DNA of 64,000 nt from Sinorhizobium meliloti 4H41 (GTDB lineage: Bacteria; Pseudomonadota; Alphaproteobacteria; Rhizobiales; Rhizobiaceae). Below the pieces are notes generated by a model, which was not told the origin of the DNA, searched no databases, and worked only from the letters and a program-made list of their open reading frames with translations. Position numbers and translations under genes: made by a program. Every line of letters begins with the position of its first letter. Positions within the stretch are counted from its first letter, which is position 1. The DNA is taken from contig NZ_AQWP01000006.1 in assembly GCF_000375585.1 (NCBI RefSeq), forward strand, positions 124,001-188,000. Direction: 5' to 3'. This document shows positions 27,435 to 36,987 of this stretch, one piece after another.

Positions 27435-28625
27435 TCAAGCCGAACCGGCTTCCGCGGCCGAGACTGTGGAGGCATGTTCGCGGGCCGAGTGTTTCAGGGC
27501 CGACGACGCGACTGCGTCCCACTGCGAAAGTATGCGTTCCGGCAAGTATCTCTTGGCGCTCGCCTCGGCATTGGTAGCCAAGCGACCCCTGAGTTCACCG
27601 TCGCCGAGCACCCCGGACAGTGCCTCGGCAAGCGCATCCACATCGTTGCTGGGAACGAGGATCCCGTCCTCGCCATGCTTCACCATGTCCGAGGGGCCCC
27701 ACTCGCATTCAAAGGAAACCACGGGAAGCCCTGCAGCCATGGCCTCGAGCAAGACGATGCCCCATCCCTCGTAACGGGACGACAATACGAAGACATCGGC
27801 CGTCTCCACCCATAGCCCCGGTCTTTGCGTCACGCCCGGCAACTCGACCCTGTCCTTCAGGTCCAACGCGTCCCGCAGTGCCTCGAGCGATTTCCTGTCC
27901 TCGCCCTCGCCCCAGATGACGAGCTTCCATTCGGGGTGCCGCGTGGCAATCCGCGCGAAGGCCTCGATCAGGAGATCGAAGCCCTTCTGACGCGTGAGCC
28001 GGCCAACCGCGGTCAAGATATTGTTGCCGCGTCTCTTCTGCCATTCGCCGGGCAGGTCGACGGCGTTGGCGATCACCCACCCCCTGCTGCGCATCTTCTC
28101 CGGAAAATAGTCGAGCGCGCCCCTGGTCATCGTCACGAGACCGAACGCGCGCGGATACAGACGGCGCTGAGCCCATTTCCAGATCGGGCCGAAAGGCTGG
28201 AGGGCCGGATTGTTGCGCTCGGAAACGATCACCGGAACCGCCAGTCCGATCGTCGCCAGCAGCGTCAGCACATTCGTCCGCGTCAGGAAGCTCAGGACGA
28301 AATCCGGCTTCGAGCGGCGAATGGCGGACCGCAGGCGTTGAATTCTCTTGACCACGAGAACCCCCGCCATGAGTTTGGCAGCCCTTTGAGGCGGCAGACC
28401 GAGGCGCTCGATCGAGATCTTTGGATCCAACGCGTAATAGGGCTTCGCATTCGGCGGTTCGAGGGTGATGAGCGTCACTGTGCAGCCGCGCCGAACCCAA
28501 TGGTTGGCGACCAGGTTCACCACGTGCTCGGTACCGCCGGCGCCGAGGCCCGGCAGGACGATCGTCACCCGCGCTCCGGAAATATTCGACGCCTCATGCG
28601 CCGGGAAACTCGAACTGTCGCTCAT
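27435..28625 (-). CDS. Glycosyltransferase family 4 protein
   Basis: A 396-residue GT-B glycosyltransferase; ATG 28625 follows GGGGAGGGG by nine bases, while the open frame reaches further upstream without homology. The N-terminal domain starts VTIVLPGLGAGGTEHVVNLVANHW, the pattern of family 4 enzymes of exopolysaccharide pathways. AVGRLTRQKGFDLLIEAFA and the donor site SSRYEGWGIVLLEAMAAGLPVVSF with its EX7E glutamates are intact. It is likely one of the chain-building enzymes of the polysaccharide repeat unit. It is divergent from a sulfotransferase gene across about 500 AT-rich bases. Confidence 0.9.
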   Translation of the reverse strand: MSDSSSFPAHEASNISGARVTIVLPGLGAGGTEHVVNLVANHWVRRGCTVTLITLEPPNAKPYYALDPKISIERLGLPPQRAAKLMAGVLVVKRIQRLRSAIRRSKPDFVLSFLTRTNVLTLLATIGLAVPVIVSERNNPALQPFGPIWKWAQRRLYPRAFGLVTMTRGALDYFPEKMRSRGWVIANAVDLPGEWQKRRGNNILTAVGRLTRQKGFDLLIEAFARIATRHPEWKLVIWGEGEDRKSLEALRDALDLKDRVELPGVTQRPGLWVETADVFVLSSRYEGWGIVLLEAMAAGLPVVSFECEWGPSDMVKHGEDGILVPSNDVDALAEALSGVLGDGELRGRLATNAEASAKRYLPERILSQWDAVASSALKHSAREHASTVSAAEAGSA

Positions 28626-29129
28626 TTCGAAATACCCCTCCCCTGAAACCCGGCGAGCGTCACGGACAGGTGTCATGGCTGCCGCCGCAGCAACGGTTTC
28701 TCTTCGCCCAAGGGACATCATCTGGTGCCTCCATTCCGTCTTCGCGATGCAAAACATCACGATCTTCATCAATGCGGGTTGGAATGTTACCGGGCGCGCC
28801 TCCCACGCCCTATGCAAGCACGTTATTGACAGAATGCTTGTTTTTCATTTCATATTCAAATTGCTAAAACGAATGCCTGAAATTGCCAGCCGCCGGCCGA
28901 CCGGTATCATAAACTTAATTAATTGCCTCAAAGAATCAATAGCACACTAGACGCGCGACCACCGCACACGCAAAGAATTTCTTTTTTTCAATCCACGCCC
29001 CATCATGAAATGGGATGTAGAATTATTTCTGAAACCACATATTCTTCTATTCTGCGCGATCATCGCACCTAAACTACATTTACCCATGCGTGCACCGCGC
29101 GCCGGTGAACTCAATTTGAGGGACAGACG
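28626..29129. other. AT-rich divergent intergenic region
   Basis: About 500 bases between a glycosyltransferase (minus) and a sulfotransferase (plus), clearly richer in A/T than the genes around it, especially 28820-29060, with runs such as CTTAATTAATTG. No open frame here is convincing. Promoters for both genes must lie inside. AT-rich segments of this kind upstream of rhizobial polysaccharide genes are typical binding places for the MucR/Ros regulator (inference). Confidence 0.45.
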
Positions 29130-29972
29130 ATGGCAAGTATTCTCAGGCGGGCATGGCGTCGGGTGGAGAAGCGGGTACGGCTTACCTCCTATGCCGCTCA
29201 AGCCGACAGTTTCCTGATCTCCTATCCAAAATCCGGCCGCACCTGGTTTCGGTACGTTCTTTCCCACTATCTCGCGACGATCGCGCGCGTACCGGAACCG
29301 ATAGACCTTCATAACATGTTCTCGATCGTACCGAATTTCGATCTCGACCCAGTGCGCGGAATGCCGGGTTACCGCTTCCGGGAGGCGAAAGACGCAATCC
29401 CGACGATCCTCGTCAGTCACCTGGACCATCGCGCCAGCCTGTTCCTCAGGCGCCCCGTCATCATGATGGTGAGAGACCCGCGCGACGTGATCGTGTCGGC
29501 CTATTTCCATGCGACCCGGCACAAACACCGTTTCGCCGGCACCCTTACGGAGTTCATAAAGGACCATGACCAGGGCATGCCCAAGATGATCGGTTATCTC
29601 AATGGCTGGGCAGCCGGTTTGTCCAACCGCGCCCACTTCGTTCTGAGCTACGAGGGTCTCTCCGCCGACACCGAAGGACGAACCGAGGCGGTGCTGGAAT
29701 TTCTCCGCTGTCCGGTCGATCGAGCGGCGCTCCGGGCAGCGGTCGAGGCCGGGCGTTTCGAGGCCATGCAGGACAGGGAACGGGTAGAAGGCATTCCGGC
29801 TCATGACTACGATCGGAGCGACGTGGAAAGCCTGCGCATGCGCCGTGGCAAGGCAGGTGGGTTCAGGGACTACCTGGACGAGGCGCAGGTCGCAGAGGTC
29901 GAGCGTTTGTGCGCGGCCGACCTGACGGTTGCCGCCAAACGCCTCGTCGGCCACACGGGATTGAACGTCTGA
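29130..29972 (+). CDS. Sulfotransferase (PAPS-dependent, Sulfotransfer_1 type)
   Basis: A 280-residue enzyme that moves sulfate from PAPS to an acceptor. The 5'-phosphosulfate loop is SYPKSGRTWFR (PKSGRTW at 33-39) and the 3'-phosphate motif is VRDPRDVIVSAY (RDPRD at 115-119). Both are complete, so activity is likely. The C-terminal RMRRGKAGGFRDYL matches the RKG..G..W-type block that also contacts the 3'-phosphate, with Phe in place of Trp. It resembles cytosolic and plant-type sulfotransferases rather than heparan-type ones. It probably sulfates a glycan or a lipid-linked precursor of this cluster. Confidence 0.9.
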   Translation: MASILRRAWRRVEKRVRLTSYAAQADSFLISYPKSGRTWFRYVLSHYLATIARVPEPIDLHNMFSIVPNFDLDPVRGMPGYRFREAKDAIPTILVSHLDHRASLFLRRPVIMMVRDPRDVIVSAYFHATRHKHRFAGTLTEFIKDHDQGMPKMIGYLNGWAAGLSNRAHFVLSYEGLSADTEGRTEAVLEFLRCPVDRAALRAAVEAGRFEAMQDRERVEGIPAHDYDRSDVESLRMRRGKAGGFRDYLDEAQVAEVERLCAADLTVAAKRLVGHTGLNV

Positions 29973-30009
29973 ACCCGCACCTGCGCCCCCGTTTCCGGAT
30001 AGAACTGCT

Positions 30010-31200
30010 CTAACGCCGCGCGGCATCGAGGGCTGGCCTGCCGATGCTGGCCCTTGCAAACACCTCCCGCAGAACATGCGCCGTCTTCTCCATTGCCGCC
30101 GTATCGAGCGCGGGATCGACCAGGAAAGCCAGGCTCGTCTCGCCGAGCTCGCGCGCGTCGGGCAATCTCTGCGTCGGGGCCATGCCGATGTCCGCAAAGG
30201 CCTTTTCCAGGTAGATTTCCGAGCAACTGCCGCTGAAGCATGCGACGCCGGCGCCGTTGATTTCGGCAATGATCCGGTCCCGGCTCCAGTCGGGCCGCAG
30301 GCGCTCCGGCCGAAGAAACGTATAGAACCTGTACCACGCGTGCTGAATCCCACGGGGCGGCAGAGGCGTGCGCAAAGCCTCGATCTCCTCGGCCGCTCTG
30401 GCGATAATGGCCGCGTTGTGCGCTCTTATGCTGCGCCATTCCGTCAGGCGCTGCAACTGACGCGATCCCAGGACCGCCTGGATCGACATCATGCGCCAGT
30501 TGGTGCCGATGGACTCATGCAGCCAGCGGAAACCCGGAGGGTGCTCCTTGTTGTAGACGGCGTCATACGATTTGCCGTGGTCCTTCCGGCTCCAGGCCTT
30601 CTTCCAGAGCTCGTCGTCGTTCATCGCCACGAGCCCGCCCTCGCCTCCAGTGGTGATGATCTTGTCCTGGCAGAAGGAAAAAGCCGCGATATCACCGAAA
30701 CTGCCGACCGGTCGGCCGTCGATTTCGGCGCCGTGCGCCTGAGCGCAATCCTCGATCACCCACAGCCCCTTTTCGCGGGCAAGCGCCATGATGGCGGGCA
30801 TGTCGCAGGGCCAGCCGGCCAGATGCACGACGATGACGCCCTTGGTTTTCGGCGTCACCTTCGCCCTTATGGTTTCCGCCGTGATGTTCTGGCTGTCGCG
30901 ATCGACGTCGGCGAAAACCGCAACTCCACCCGCCATCGGCACCGTGGAGGCCGAGGCAATGAAGCTGCGCGGCGTCACGATGACCTCATCGCCCGGCTCA
31001 AGTCCGAGCGCGTAGAGCGCGAGGTCCAGCGCCACCGTTCCGTTGGCGAGAGCCACCGCATGTTTTACGCCGAGAAAGCGCTCATACGCAGCCTCGAAGT
31101 TGCGTACGTGCGGTCCCGTCCAGGCATTCACTTCGCCAGATCTGAGGACCGACACGACATCCTCGATCTGCTCCTCGTCGTAAACCGGCCAGCGTCCCAT
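30010..31200 (-). CDS. DegT/DnrJ/EryC1/StrS family sugar aminotransferase
   Basis: A 396-residue PLP-dependent aminotransferase that puts an amino group on a keto-sugar nucleotide. PLP lysine K180 is in FSFCQDKIITTGGEGG and the ring-binding D151 in VIEDCAQAHGA. The start ATG has GGAGGGAC just upstream. A fitting substrate would be the 4-keto sugar produced by a dehydratase such as the large one at 54202-56400. With the formyltransferase at 52981 this predicts an amino or formamido sugar in the polysaccharide (inference). Confidence 0.92.
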   Translation of the reverse strand: MGRWPVYDEEQIEDVVSVLRSGEVNAWTGPHVRNFEAAYERFLGVKHAVALANGTVALDLALYALGLEPGDEVIVTPRSFIASASTVPMAGGVAVFADVDRDSQNITAETIRAKVTPKTKGVIVVHLAGWPCDMPAIMALAREKGLWVIEDCAQAHGAEIDGRPVGSFGDIAAFSFCQDKIITTGGEGGLVAMNDDELWKKAWSRKDHGKSYDAVYNKEHPPGFRWLHESIGTNWRMMSIQAVLGSRQLQRLTEWRSIRAHNAAIIARAAEEIEALRTPLPPRGIQHAWYRFYTFLRPERLRPDWSRDRIIAEINGAGVACFSGSCSEIYLEKAFADIGMAPTQRLPDARELGETSLAFLVDPALDTAAMEKTAHVLREVFARASIGRPALDAARR

Positions 31201-31268
31201 CTGTCCCTCCGAATTGAATTGGGTCTTATGGCGTTAGTGAGAAATTCCGTGTGACGCCGTTCCTCAAC

Positions 31269-31955
31269 CTAAACGACGTGCCGGACCAATACGAAAGCTT
31301 CGGCCGCTTGCCGCATCACGGTCGCGCCGCGCAAGGTCGCCAGCGCCCTGAGGGTCGCAATCGAGCGCTCATGCGGCGGCTGGCGTACCTGCGAAGCAAA
31401 GATCTCCATCGCCTTGAGCTTTGCCTCGAGATACCCACTGATATCGACGAAGACGTTCGGCACGAATGCCGGAGACAGATAGGGCGCGTTCCAATTGGTC
31501 TCGGACAGGGTCTCGTAGGCGAGAACGAGCTTCGGGAACTCCGCCTGATGCGGGCGACAGGCGACCAGCGCCGACGTGAAGGTCAACTGATGGTCCATGT
31601 GCATGTCGCCCACGAAGGGCAATAAGACGGTTTGCGGCGACAGCCGGCGAACGAGCTCGAGCAAGGCGGCATTGACGGTCGCATGCGCCGTTTCCGCAAG
31701 CTGTGCCGCCGGCAGCCGGAGCCATATGGTTTCCGTCACGCCCAAGGCGCGGTGCGCTTGCCTCGCTTCCGCCTGTATCCGGGCAGTTCCCTCCGGATCG
31801 AAGGCGGGAGGCTTTCCCTCCGTTACGACCGCGACGAACACCTCTTCGCCTTCGGCCGCGAGCCTTGCGATCGTCCCGCCTGCGCCGAGCACCTCGTCAT
31901 CGGGATGCGGCGCCACGACCAGAGTGCGCCCGAAAGATATCTGCCCGCCACCCAT
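31269..31955 (-). CDS. PIG-L family deacetylase
   Basis: A 228-residue LmbE-like zinc-dependent N-deacetylase. The metal motif is APHPDDEVLGAGGTIA (HPDDE at 17-21), with the third ligand in DMHMDHQ (the HxxH pair about residues 115-118). AGGAGG precedes the ATG. In polysaccharide clusters such enzymes remove acetyl from GlcNAc-type units on lipid carriers, freeing an amine for another substituent, which could be formyl or sulfate here (inference). It lies between the aminotransferase and the priming transferase on the same strand. Confidence 0.88.
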   Translation of the reverse strand: MGGGQISFGRTLVVAPHPDDEVLGAGGTIARLAAEGEEVFVAVVTEGKPPAFDPEGTARIQAEARQAHRALGVTETIWLRLPAAQLAETAHATVNAALLELVRRLSPQTVLLPFVGDMHMDHQLTFTSALVACRPHQAEFPKLVLAYETLSETNWNAPYLSPAFVPNVFVDISGYLEAKLKAMEIFASQVRQPPHERSIATLRALATLRGATVMRQAAEAFVLVRHVV

Positions 31956-32007
31956 AAAACCTCCTGATCAAAAATATTGTCGCCTTGGCGCGTGCTCATC
32001 CACCGCA

Positions 32008-32688
32008 TCACGCCTTCGGCGTCTCCGCGCCAAGACGGCGCGAAACAAACTCCCTGGCCTCTTGCAGATGCCGTGCATGAACCCGCTCGCCGGTGACCAG
32101 CGTCTTCACGGTCAACAGGAGGATCCGCGCATCCAGCCAGAGACCGGCGTGTGCGACATACCAGAGGTCGAGAGCGATCTTCTCTTCGTCCGAAAGCCGC
32201 GTATTGCCGTTTACCTGTGCCCAGCCGGTCATGCCCGGGGCGACGCGGCAGCGCATGCGGCCGAGTTCGCCGAAGCCGGCGACGGTCGCCAGAGGAAGCG
32301 GGCGCGGACCTACCATCGACATGTCACCGGAAAGCACGGCAATGAGTTGCGGCAGCTCATCGAAACGCAGCCGCCGCAACAGAGCGGTTGCGGCGGTCTG
32401 CCGCATCGCATCCGGCAAAAGCGTGCCGTCAGGCGCCCGCGCATCCGTCATCGTGCGGAATTTGGCAACGGTAAAGACGCGCATCCCCGCACCGGCACGC
32501 GCCTGGGTGAAGAATAGCGGCAGGCCGAGGCTAGCCCAAACGACCGCTGCGGTGACCGCCATCAGCGGCAGGCACAGGACGAAAACGGTTCCGGCAAACA
32601 GGCAATCGAGGAAACGCTTGAGACGGTAAAATCCCAAGGATGCAGGCAAGCCAAAGCTGACGGCCGCAGGTTCTCTGTAGGTTTTCAA
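32008..32688 (-). CDS. Priming sugar-1-phosphate transferase (ExoY/WbaP catalytic-domain type)
   Basis: Starts polysaccharide assembly by linking sugar-1-phosphate to undecaprenyl phosphate at the inner membrane. At 226 residues it is the short ExoY-like form: one N-terminal membrane helix (DCLFAGTVFVLCLPLMAVTAAVVW) and the catalytic domain with KFRTM, LRRLRFDELPQLIAVLSGDMSMVGPRP and PGMTGWAQVNG. The family's Asp-Glu catalytic pair is in RFDELPQ. The start is TTG 32688 (AAGGGAA seven bases upstream). It is followed, across a 60-base gap, by the export gene upstream on the same strand. Confidence 0.92.
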   Translation of the reverse strand: MKTYREPAAVSFGLPASLGFYRLKRFLDCLFAGTVFVLCLPLMAVTAAVVWASLGLPLFFTQARAGAGMRVFTVAKFRTMTDARAPDGTLLPDAMRQTAATALLRRLRFDELPQLIAVLSGDMSMVGPRPLPLATVAGFGELGRMRCRVAPGMTGWAQVNGNTRLSDEEKIALDLWYVAHAGLWLDARILLLTVKTLVTGERVHARHLQEAREFVSRRLGAETPKA

Positions 32689-32748
32689 CTCAATATTCCC
32701 TTGGCGCAGGGCGCTTAAAGCGTGTTTTAAAATATCTGAAATTAAGTC

Positions 32749-34002
32749 TTACATTCCGGCAATAGCCACCGTGAGCACGTCGCCCGGAACAAGCGGCGTC
32801 AAGGGCGACGCCTTTATGCTGGCCGGCGTACCACCAACTGGATTTCGGCGTATCTCATAGGTGTATGAAATCTGTTTCTTCTTGGACTCGTCCTGGGCCA
32901 CAGCCGCCATGAGGAGTATCTGCTCTTCGGCGGAGTGCTTTCCGGAGATCAGCTTTTTGATAGCGATCTCACGCGCCTGAAGCTGAGTGAGGATGTCTTT
33001 CTCCCGGTCTGCTTTCAGCTTTGCCAGTTGCAGCTTCAACTCACTCATTTCCTGACGCGACCGTGCAAGGGCAGCGAAGGTTTCGAGAAGCTGCGCCTGT
33101 TCGGCCGAGGCATTGTTCTCGGCGCGAGACAAATCGCTTTCCGTGTTCAGGCCGCGCTTGCGCAAGGTAGCGATACGGCCCACGTCTTCCTTGCTGTTCT
33201 CCACCACGTCCTTTTGCTGCTGGATGAGTTGGTTCAGAATCTCAATTCCACCCTCCGCCTGGGTGATACCCTCGGTCAGGATCTGCGTTTGCGACTTGCT
33301 GGCTGCCAGATCCGCCTTCAGTATCTTCTCTTCGAGCTCTATGACACCATCGAGCGGAACGCCGGTCACATAGTCGCGTGCGACCTCCGGGACGTCGGCA
33401 AGGTCGATCTTGTCGGTGGACTTCAACTGCGCCACGAGCCTTGCCGCATAAACAGCCTCATGGATGATTTCGGCGCTGGCACCCTCGATCTCTCCGCGCA
33501 ACCGTGCGCGTGCGATGATCCGGTCGGACGCGTTTGCCGCAACGACCTGCATGCCTCCCGCCAGACCGATGGCCTGTTCGACCGTCAACCCGCTGTAGAA
33601 GGGAAACGAGCCCGGTGTCTTGACTTCTCCGAGGACGAAAATCGGCCGAAAGGTCGAAATTTCGAGGGAGATTTTCGGATCGACGAGAATGTCGCGCCTG
33701 CGGTACTCACCACGAAGCCGCTCCAGGGCTTCCGGTACCGTGAGCCCGACGATGTCGACCGCGCCGATAAGCGGAAATTGCGCTGCCCCAGCGCCCGAGA
33801 TGGTCGCGGTAACCGGCACCTCGGCGTCGTCGAGAAAGTCGAAAGTCAGGACATCTCCCGAGTTGAGCCGGTAATCATCAGCTTGAGCGGGCATTGTCCC
33901 GATTATCGGGCACACAAGCACCCATAGAACCATCAGCAGCAGGAACGCCCCAAGCTTCCAACGGGGCAAAATCGTCCCACAAACGGCCGGTGAAATCCCC
34001 AT
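32749..34002 (-). CDS. ExoF-like polysaccharide export protein (Wza-type N-terminus, SLBB, coiled coil)
   Basis: A 417-residue periplasmic/outer-membrane export protein. A signal-type hydrophobic start (LGAFLLLMVLWVLVCPIIG, then PAQA) precedes the poly-export domain YRLNSGDVLTFDF, an SLBB-like section (FVLGEVKTPGSFPFYSGLTVEQAI) and a long coiled coil (about residues 220-350), ending in DVLTVAIAG. This arrangement is that of rhizobial ExoF rather than the shorter enteric Wza. GGAGG lies close to the ATG. It works with the ExoP-like co-polymerase (39831-41825) to carry the chain through the periplasm. Confidence 0.9.
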   Translation of the reverse strand: MGISPAVCGTILPRWKLGAFLLLMVLWVLVCPIIGTMPAQADDYRLNSGDVLTFDFLDDAEVPVTATISGAGAAQFPLIGAVDIVGLTVPEALERLRGEYRRRDILVDPKISLEISTFRPIFVLGEVKTPGSFPFYSGLTVEQAIGLAGGMQVVAANASDRIIARARLRGEIEGASAEIIHEAVYAARLVAQLKSTDKIDLADVPEVARDYVTGVPLDGVIELEEKILKADLAASKSQTQILTEGITQAEGGIEILNQLIQQQKDVVENSKEDVGRIATLRKRGLNTESDLSRAENNASAEQAQLLETFAALARSRQEMSELKLQLAKLKADREKDILTQLQAREIAIKKLISGKHSAEEQILLMAAVAQDESKKKQISYTYEIRRNPVGGTPASIKASPLTPLVPGDVLTVAIAGM

Positions 34003-34416
34003 CTCACGACCTCCAAAAAAAGGAATAAAGAAAACTCTACCAAAAAATATTGGGCGACTATATTCTTCGACCCGCTGTCACGTCAAAGGTTTTTAGCTAT
34101 TCACGGCTTCAATGTCGGATTTGATCCTTTATGCATCGCCCTCAAAATATAGAATCATATTTTAATTCAAACCTTTACTGAAACCTATTGCGTTTTTAGA
34201 GGAGAACGTTAGCGGGGGAATAGCGGTTCTTGCAATAAGTGCGGACGGCGTGCGAGCTTGTCGGCACGCTTTTCGCCGGTTCTTCCAATGACGAGATTCA
34301 CTTAAGTCTATACGAAAAGTCGAGGGCGGATGGTCCGCCGCGAGCGGCGTATGACTGTCGGCACCGCACGTAGCATTTGAATATATTTATTTTATCCCTA
34401 ATCACAGGCGGCTCCA
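34003..34416. other. AT-rich divergent intergenic region with a small hairpin
   Basis: About 410 bases between the ExoF-like gene (minus) and the flippase (plus). The part near 34010-34200 is strongly AT-rich and should carry the export-gene promoter. At 34248-34273 the plus strand has GCGTGC paired with GCACGC followed by TTTT, a weak terminator-like hairpin that could end a short leader or small RNA. No protein gene is seen. Confidence 0.4.
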
Positions 34417-35769
34417 GTGGCGTTCCGAAAGAAATTTCTCAAGAAGTTCGATGGCTTGCGGCAAGTTCTCAGTCGAGAGAAAACGATGCTGGAGCGCCTG
34501 CAAAGCATCGCGCACCTGCTCACGGGAAACATTCTGAGTTCGGTCATCGGCCTCATCGGCTTTGCGCTCACGGCCAGGGCACTCGGCCCGGCAGGCTACG
34601 GTATCCTCGCGCTATGCTTCTCGTACACGCGCGCAGTCGAGCGAATCGTAAGCTTCCAGTCGTGGCAACCACTGATCAAGTATGGTGCGCATTCGCTCGC
34701 GGAGAACGCCGACGATGCGACCGAACTACGGGCCTTGCTGAAGTTCGGCCTGCTGCTCGATATTTCCGCGGCCCTGGCGGGATGGCTGGTTGCCGTCGTG
34801 CTGATTTTGGTGGCCGCGCCCTGGTTCGGCATTTCGGGAGACGGGGCGAACCTTGCAATCCTCTACTGTACGGTCCTGCCGTTCCAGGTCTCCGGCATGC
34901 CGACCGCCGTGCTGCGCCTCTATGGGCGCTTCATGGCGATCGCCTATGGCCAGGTCGTCACGAGCGTGCTGAGGGTCGTTCTTTGCGCCATCGGCGTTGC
35001 CACCGGCGCAGGCCTGCTCGAATTTGCGCTGATCTGGATGACGGCTCAGATCCTCGGCACCGTCGTCCTGGTGCTTTTTGCGCTGGCCGAACTGCGACGG
35101 CAGGGCGTCCTTTCGGGTCTGATGGGCGCTCCGCTTCGCGGCATTACCAAGCGGTTTCCGGGTCTGTGGAAATTCGCGATCTCGGCGAACCTCTCGCTCA
35201 CCATTCGTTCAAGCGCAAATGAGCTCGATACGCTGCTCGTCGGCTATCTTGCCGATCCGACCTCGGCCGGCCTGTATCACATTGCAAAACGCATCGGCCG
35301 CATCGCGCAGCAGGCCGGCGTGCAGGTTCAGGCAGTCCTCTATCCGGAGCTCGCCCGGGCATGGGCAACCAAGGCCCTAGGCGCCTTCCATCGCGCGGTC
35401 GCGCAGATGCAGGGACTGCTTCTCGGTTGCGGCCTGCTGCTGATCGGCAGTCTTTACCTGGTGATCGGGCCGCTGCTCACCTGGGCCGCCGGGCCTGATT
35501 TCGCAGCTGCGGGTCCCCTCGTCGTCGTGCAGTCGGTCGCAGTGACCATGACCCTGTGCGGTGCGGTCATCCGCTCGGCACTTCTTGCGATGGGACGCGA
35601 GAACGAAATACTGCGCAGCGTCACGATCGCAGCGATCGGCTTTCATGCGACCGCATTCGCCCTTATTCCGGTCATAGGCGCGATGGGGGCGAACGTCGCC
35701 CACATCGTCATGGCCTCGATCTGGTTGTCCACCATGATGCTGAGCTACCGCCGAACCCCTGCGCCGTGA
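34417..35769 (+). CDS. Wzx-type polysaccharide flippase
   Basis: A 450-residue inner-membrane protein of the MOP/Wzx superfamily with 12-14 hydrophobic segments, which moves lipid-linked repeat units to the periplasm. Typical early motif: LLTGNILSSVIGLIGFALTARALGPAGYGILAL; later, ANELDTLLVGYLADPTSAGLYHIAKRI is the usual central block. The start is taken as GTG 34417 (AGGCGG five bases upstream); ATG 34486 is an alternative that would remove a basic N-terminal tail. It belongs with the polymerase and co-polymerase genes that follow. Confidence 0.88.
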   Translation: MAFRKKFLKKFDGLRQVLSREKTMLERLQSIAHLLTGNILSSVIGLIGFALTARALGPAGYGILALCFSYTRAVERIVSFQSWQPLIKYGAHSLAENADDATELRALLKFGLLLDISAALAGWLVAVVLILVAAPWFGISGDGANLAILYCTVLPFQVSGMPTAVLRLYGRFMAIAYGQVVTSVLRVVLCAIGVATGAGLLEFALIWMTAQILGTVVLVLFALAELRRQGVLSGLMGAPLRGITKRFPGLWKFAISANLSLTIRSSANELDTLLVGYLADPTSAGLYHIAKRIGRIAQQAGVQVQAVLYPELARAWATKALGAFHRAVAQMQGLLLGCGLLLIGSLYLVIGPLLTWAAGPDFAAAGPLVVVQSVAVTMTLCGAVIRSALLAMGRENEILRSVTIAAIGFHATAFALIPVIGAMGANVAHIVMASIWLSTMMLSYRRTPAP

Positions 35770-36078
35770 GGCTTGGAACACAAAGTTAAAGAAGCATCTT
35801 GCCTCCAGCCTGTTTTTCTGTGAAATTCGCCGCCAGATTTTATTTATTTCAAATATTGCTGGGATTAACACTTAAAACTGAGGTCACTTTTCCGGATTTT
35901 TCGCGCAAATTCTGCTGCTTCGCCACGGAACCTCATCTTATACATTCATACTGACGGCCGGCCGTAGCTGCACCCCGTTCACGCCTGCGAATTTCGGAAG
36001 CACTGTTTGACCCAGGACCAACGCCCCTGTTGGGGCGGCGAACCGTTCGTTTCGGTGCAATCGCCCTGGAGGCGATCG
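35770..36078. other. Intergenic region before the second sulfotransferase
   Basis: About 310 bases, AT-rich from 35800 to 35940. The open frame leading into the next gene begins in it, but the ribosome site GGAGG directly before 36079 fixes that gene's start later. No other gene seen; likely holds a promoter. Confidence 0.4.
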
Positions 36079-36933
36079 ATGAAAGGGCCAAAGATGGAAA
36101 TGCGCGATATCGACTTCCTGATCATCGGAGCGACGAAGAGCGCGACGACGTGGCTTCAGCAATCGTTGCAGCAGGACCCGGGCATATTCATGCCCGATCC
36201 CGAACTGCACTATTTCAGCCGCTATTACGAGCGCGGCGACGAATGGTATCTGGAACATTTCGCAGGCCAGGAGCACCGGCGGCTGCGCGGTGAAAAATCC
36301 AACTCCTACATGGATGTGCCGGAAGCCGCGGAGAGAATAAAGGAAAAACTGCCCCAGACCCGTCTGATAGCGCAGCTTCGCAATCCGGTGGACCGTGCCT
36401 ATTCAGATTATTGCATGCTTTATCGCCGCGCCGAGGTCGGGCGCGACATCGCCCAGTACCTCGATCCGCGGCAAGGAGCGGGCGGGCGTTTCCTGAACGG
36501 CGGTCTATATTTTCAGCAGTTGCAGCGCTACCTCGATCGCTTCCCCATGGAGCAGCTTCTGGTGCTCCTCTACGAGGACCTGAAGGTCGACGCCCGCGTC
36601 CAACTCGCCCGCGTCCGCGGCTTCCTCGGGCTGGAAACCGATGTGCCGCTGAAGCCGCTTGCAAAAAAGGTCAAGGACAAATCGGAACCGGTCGTCAACC
36701 CCACCCTGCGCCGTCTCCTGCGTCCCTTGAAACCCGTGGCTGCTCCCTTCCGGCAGAATACCGGCTTCAAGAAGCTGCGCTCGCTGATCGCCGGTGAGCT
36801 TCAATACGCTCCGCTCAGCCGTGACCTGCGCGCGCGGATGACCGACTACTTCGCACCTGAAACCGAAAAGCTCGGCGCCCTCGTCGGAAGGGATCTGACG
36901 GACTGGCTGAGAAACAGAAGCCTGGAGAAATGA
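36079..36933 (+). CDS. Sulfotransferase (heparan-sulfate/NDST-like type)
   Basis: A 284-residue PAPS-dependent enzyme. Start ATG 36079 is supported by GGAGG six bases upstream. The 5'-phosphosulfate loop is FLIIGATKSATTWLQQSL (ATKSATTW around residues 18-25) and the 3'-phosphate motif QLRNPVDRAYSDY. These match the branch that sulfates glycans (heparan/NodH-like) and differ from the other two sulfotransferases here. The C-terminal third is basic. With the flippase, polymerase and glycosyltransferases alongside, a polysaccharide or its lipid-linked precursor is the likely acceptor. Confidence 0.9.
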   Translation: MKGPKMEMRDIDFLIIGATKSATTWLQQSLQQDPGIFMPDPELHYFSRYYERGDEWYLEHFAGQEHRRLRGEKSNSYMDVPEAAERIKEKLPQTRLIAQLRNPVDRAYSDYCMLYRRAEVGRDIAQYLDPRQGAGGRFLNGGLYFQQLQRYLDRFPMEQLLVLLYEDLKVDARVQLARVRGFLGLETDVPLKPLAKKVKDKSEPVVNPTLRRLLRPLKPVAAPFRQNTGFKKLRSLIAGELQYAPLSRDLRARMTDYFAPETEKLGALVGRDLTDWLRNRSLEK

Positions 36934-36987
36934 CATCCGGCGTGGCCGCGGTCGTCGAACCCTCAGCACTTCTTGGGATCCAAGGTA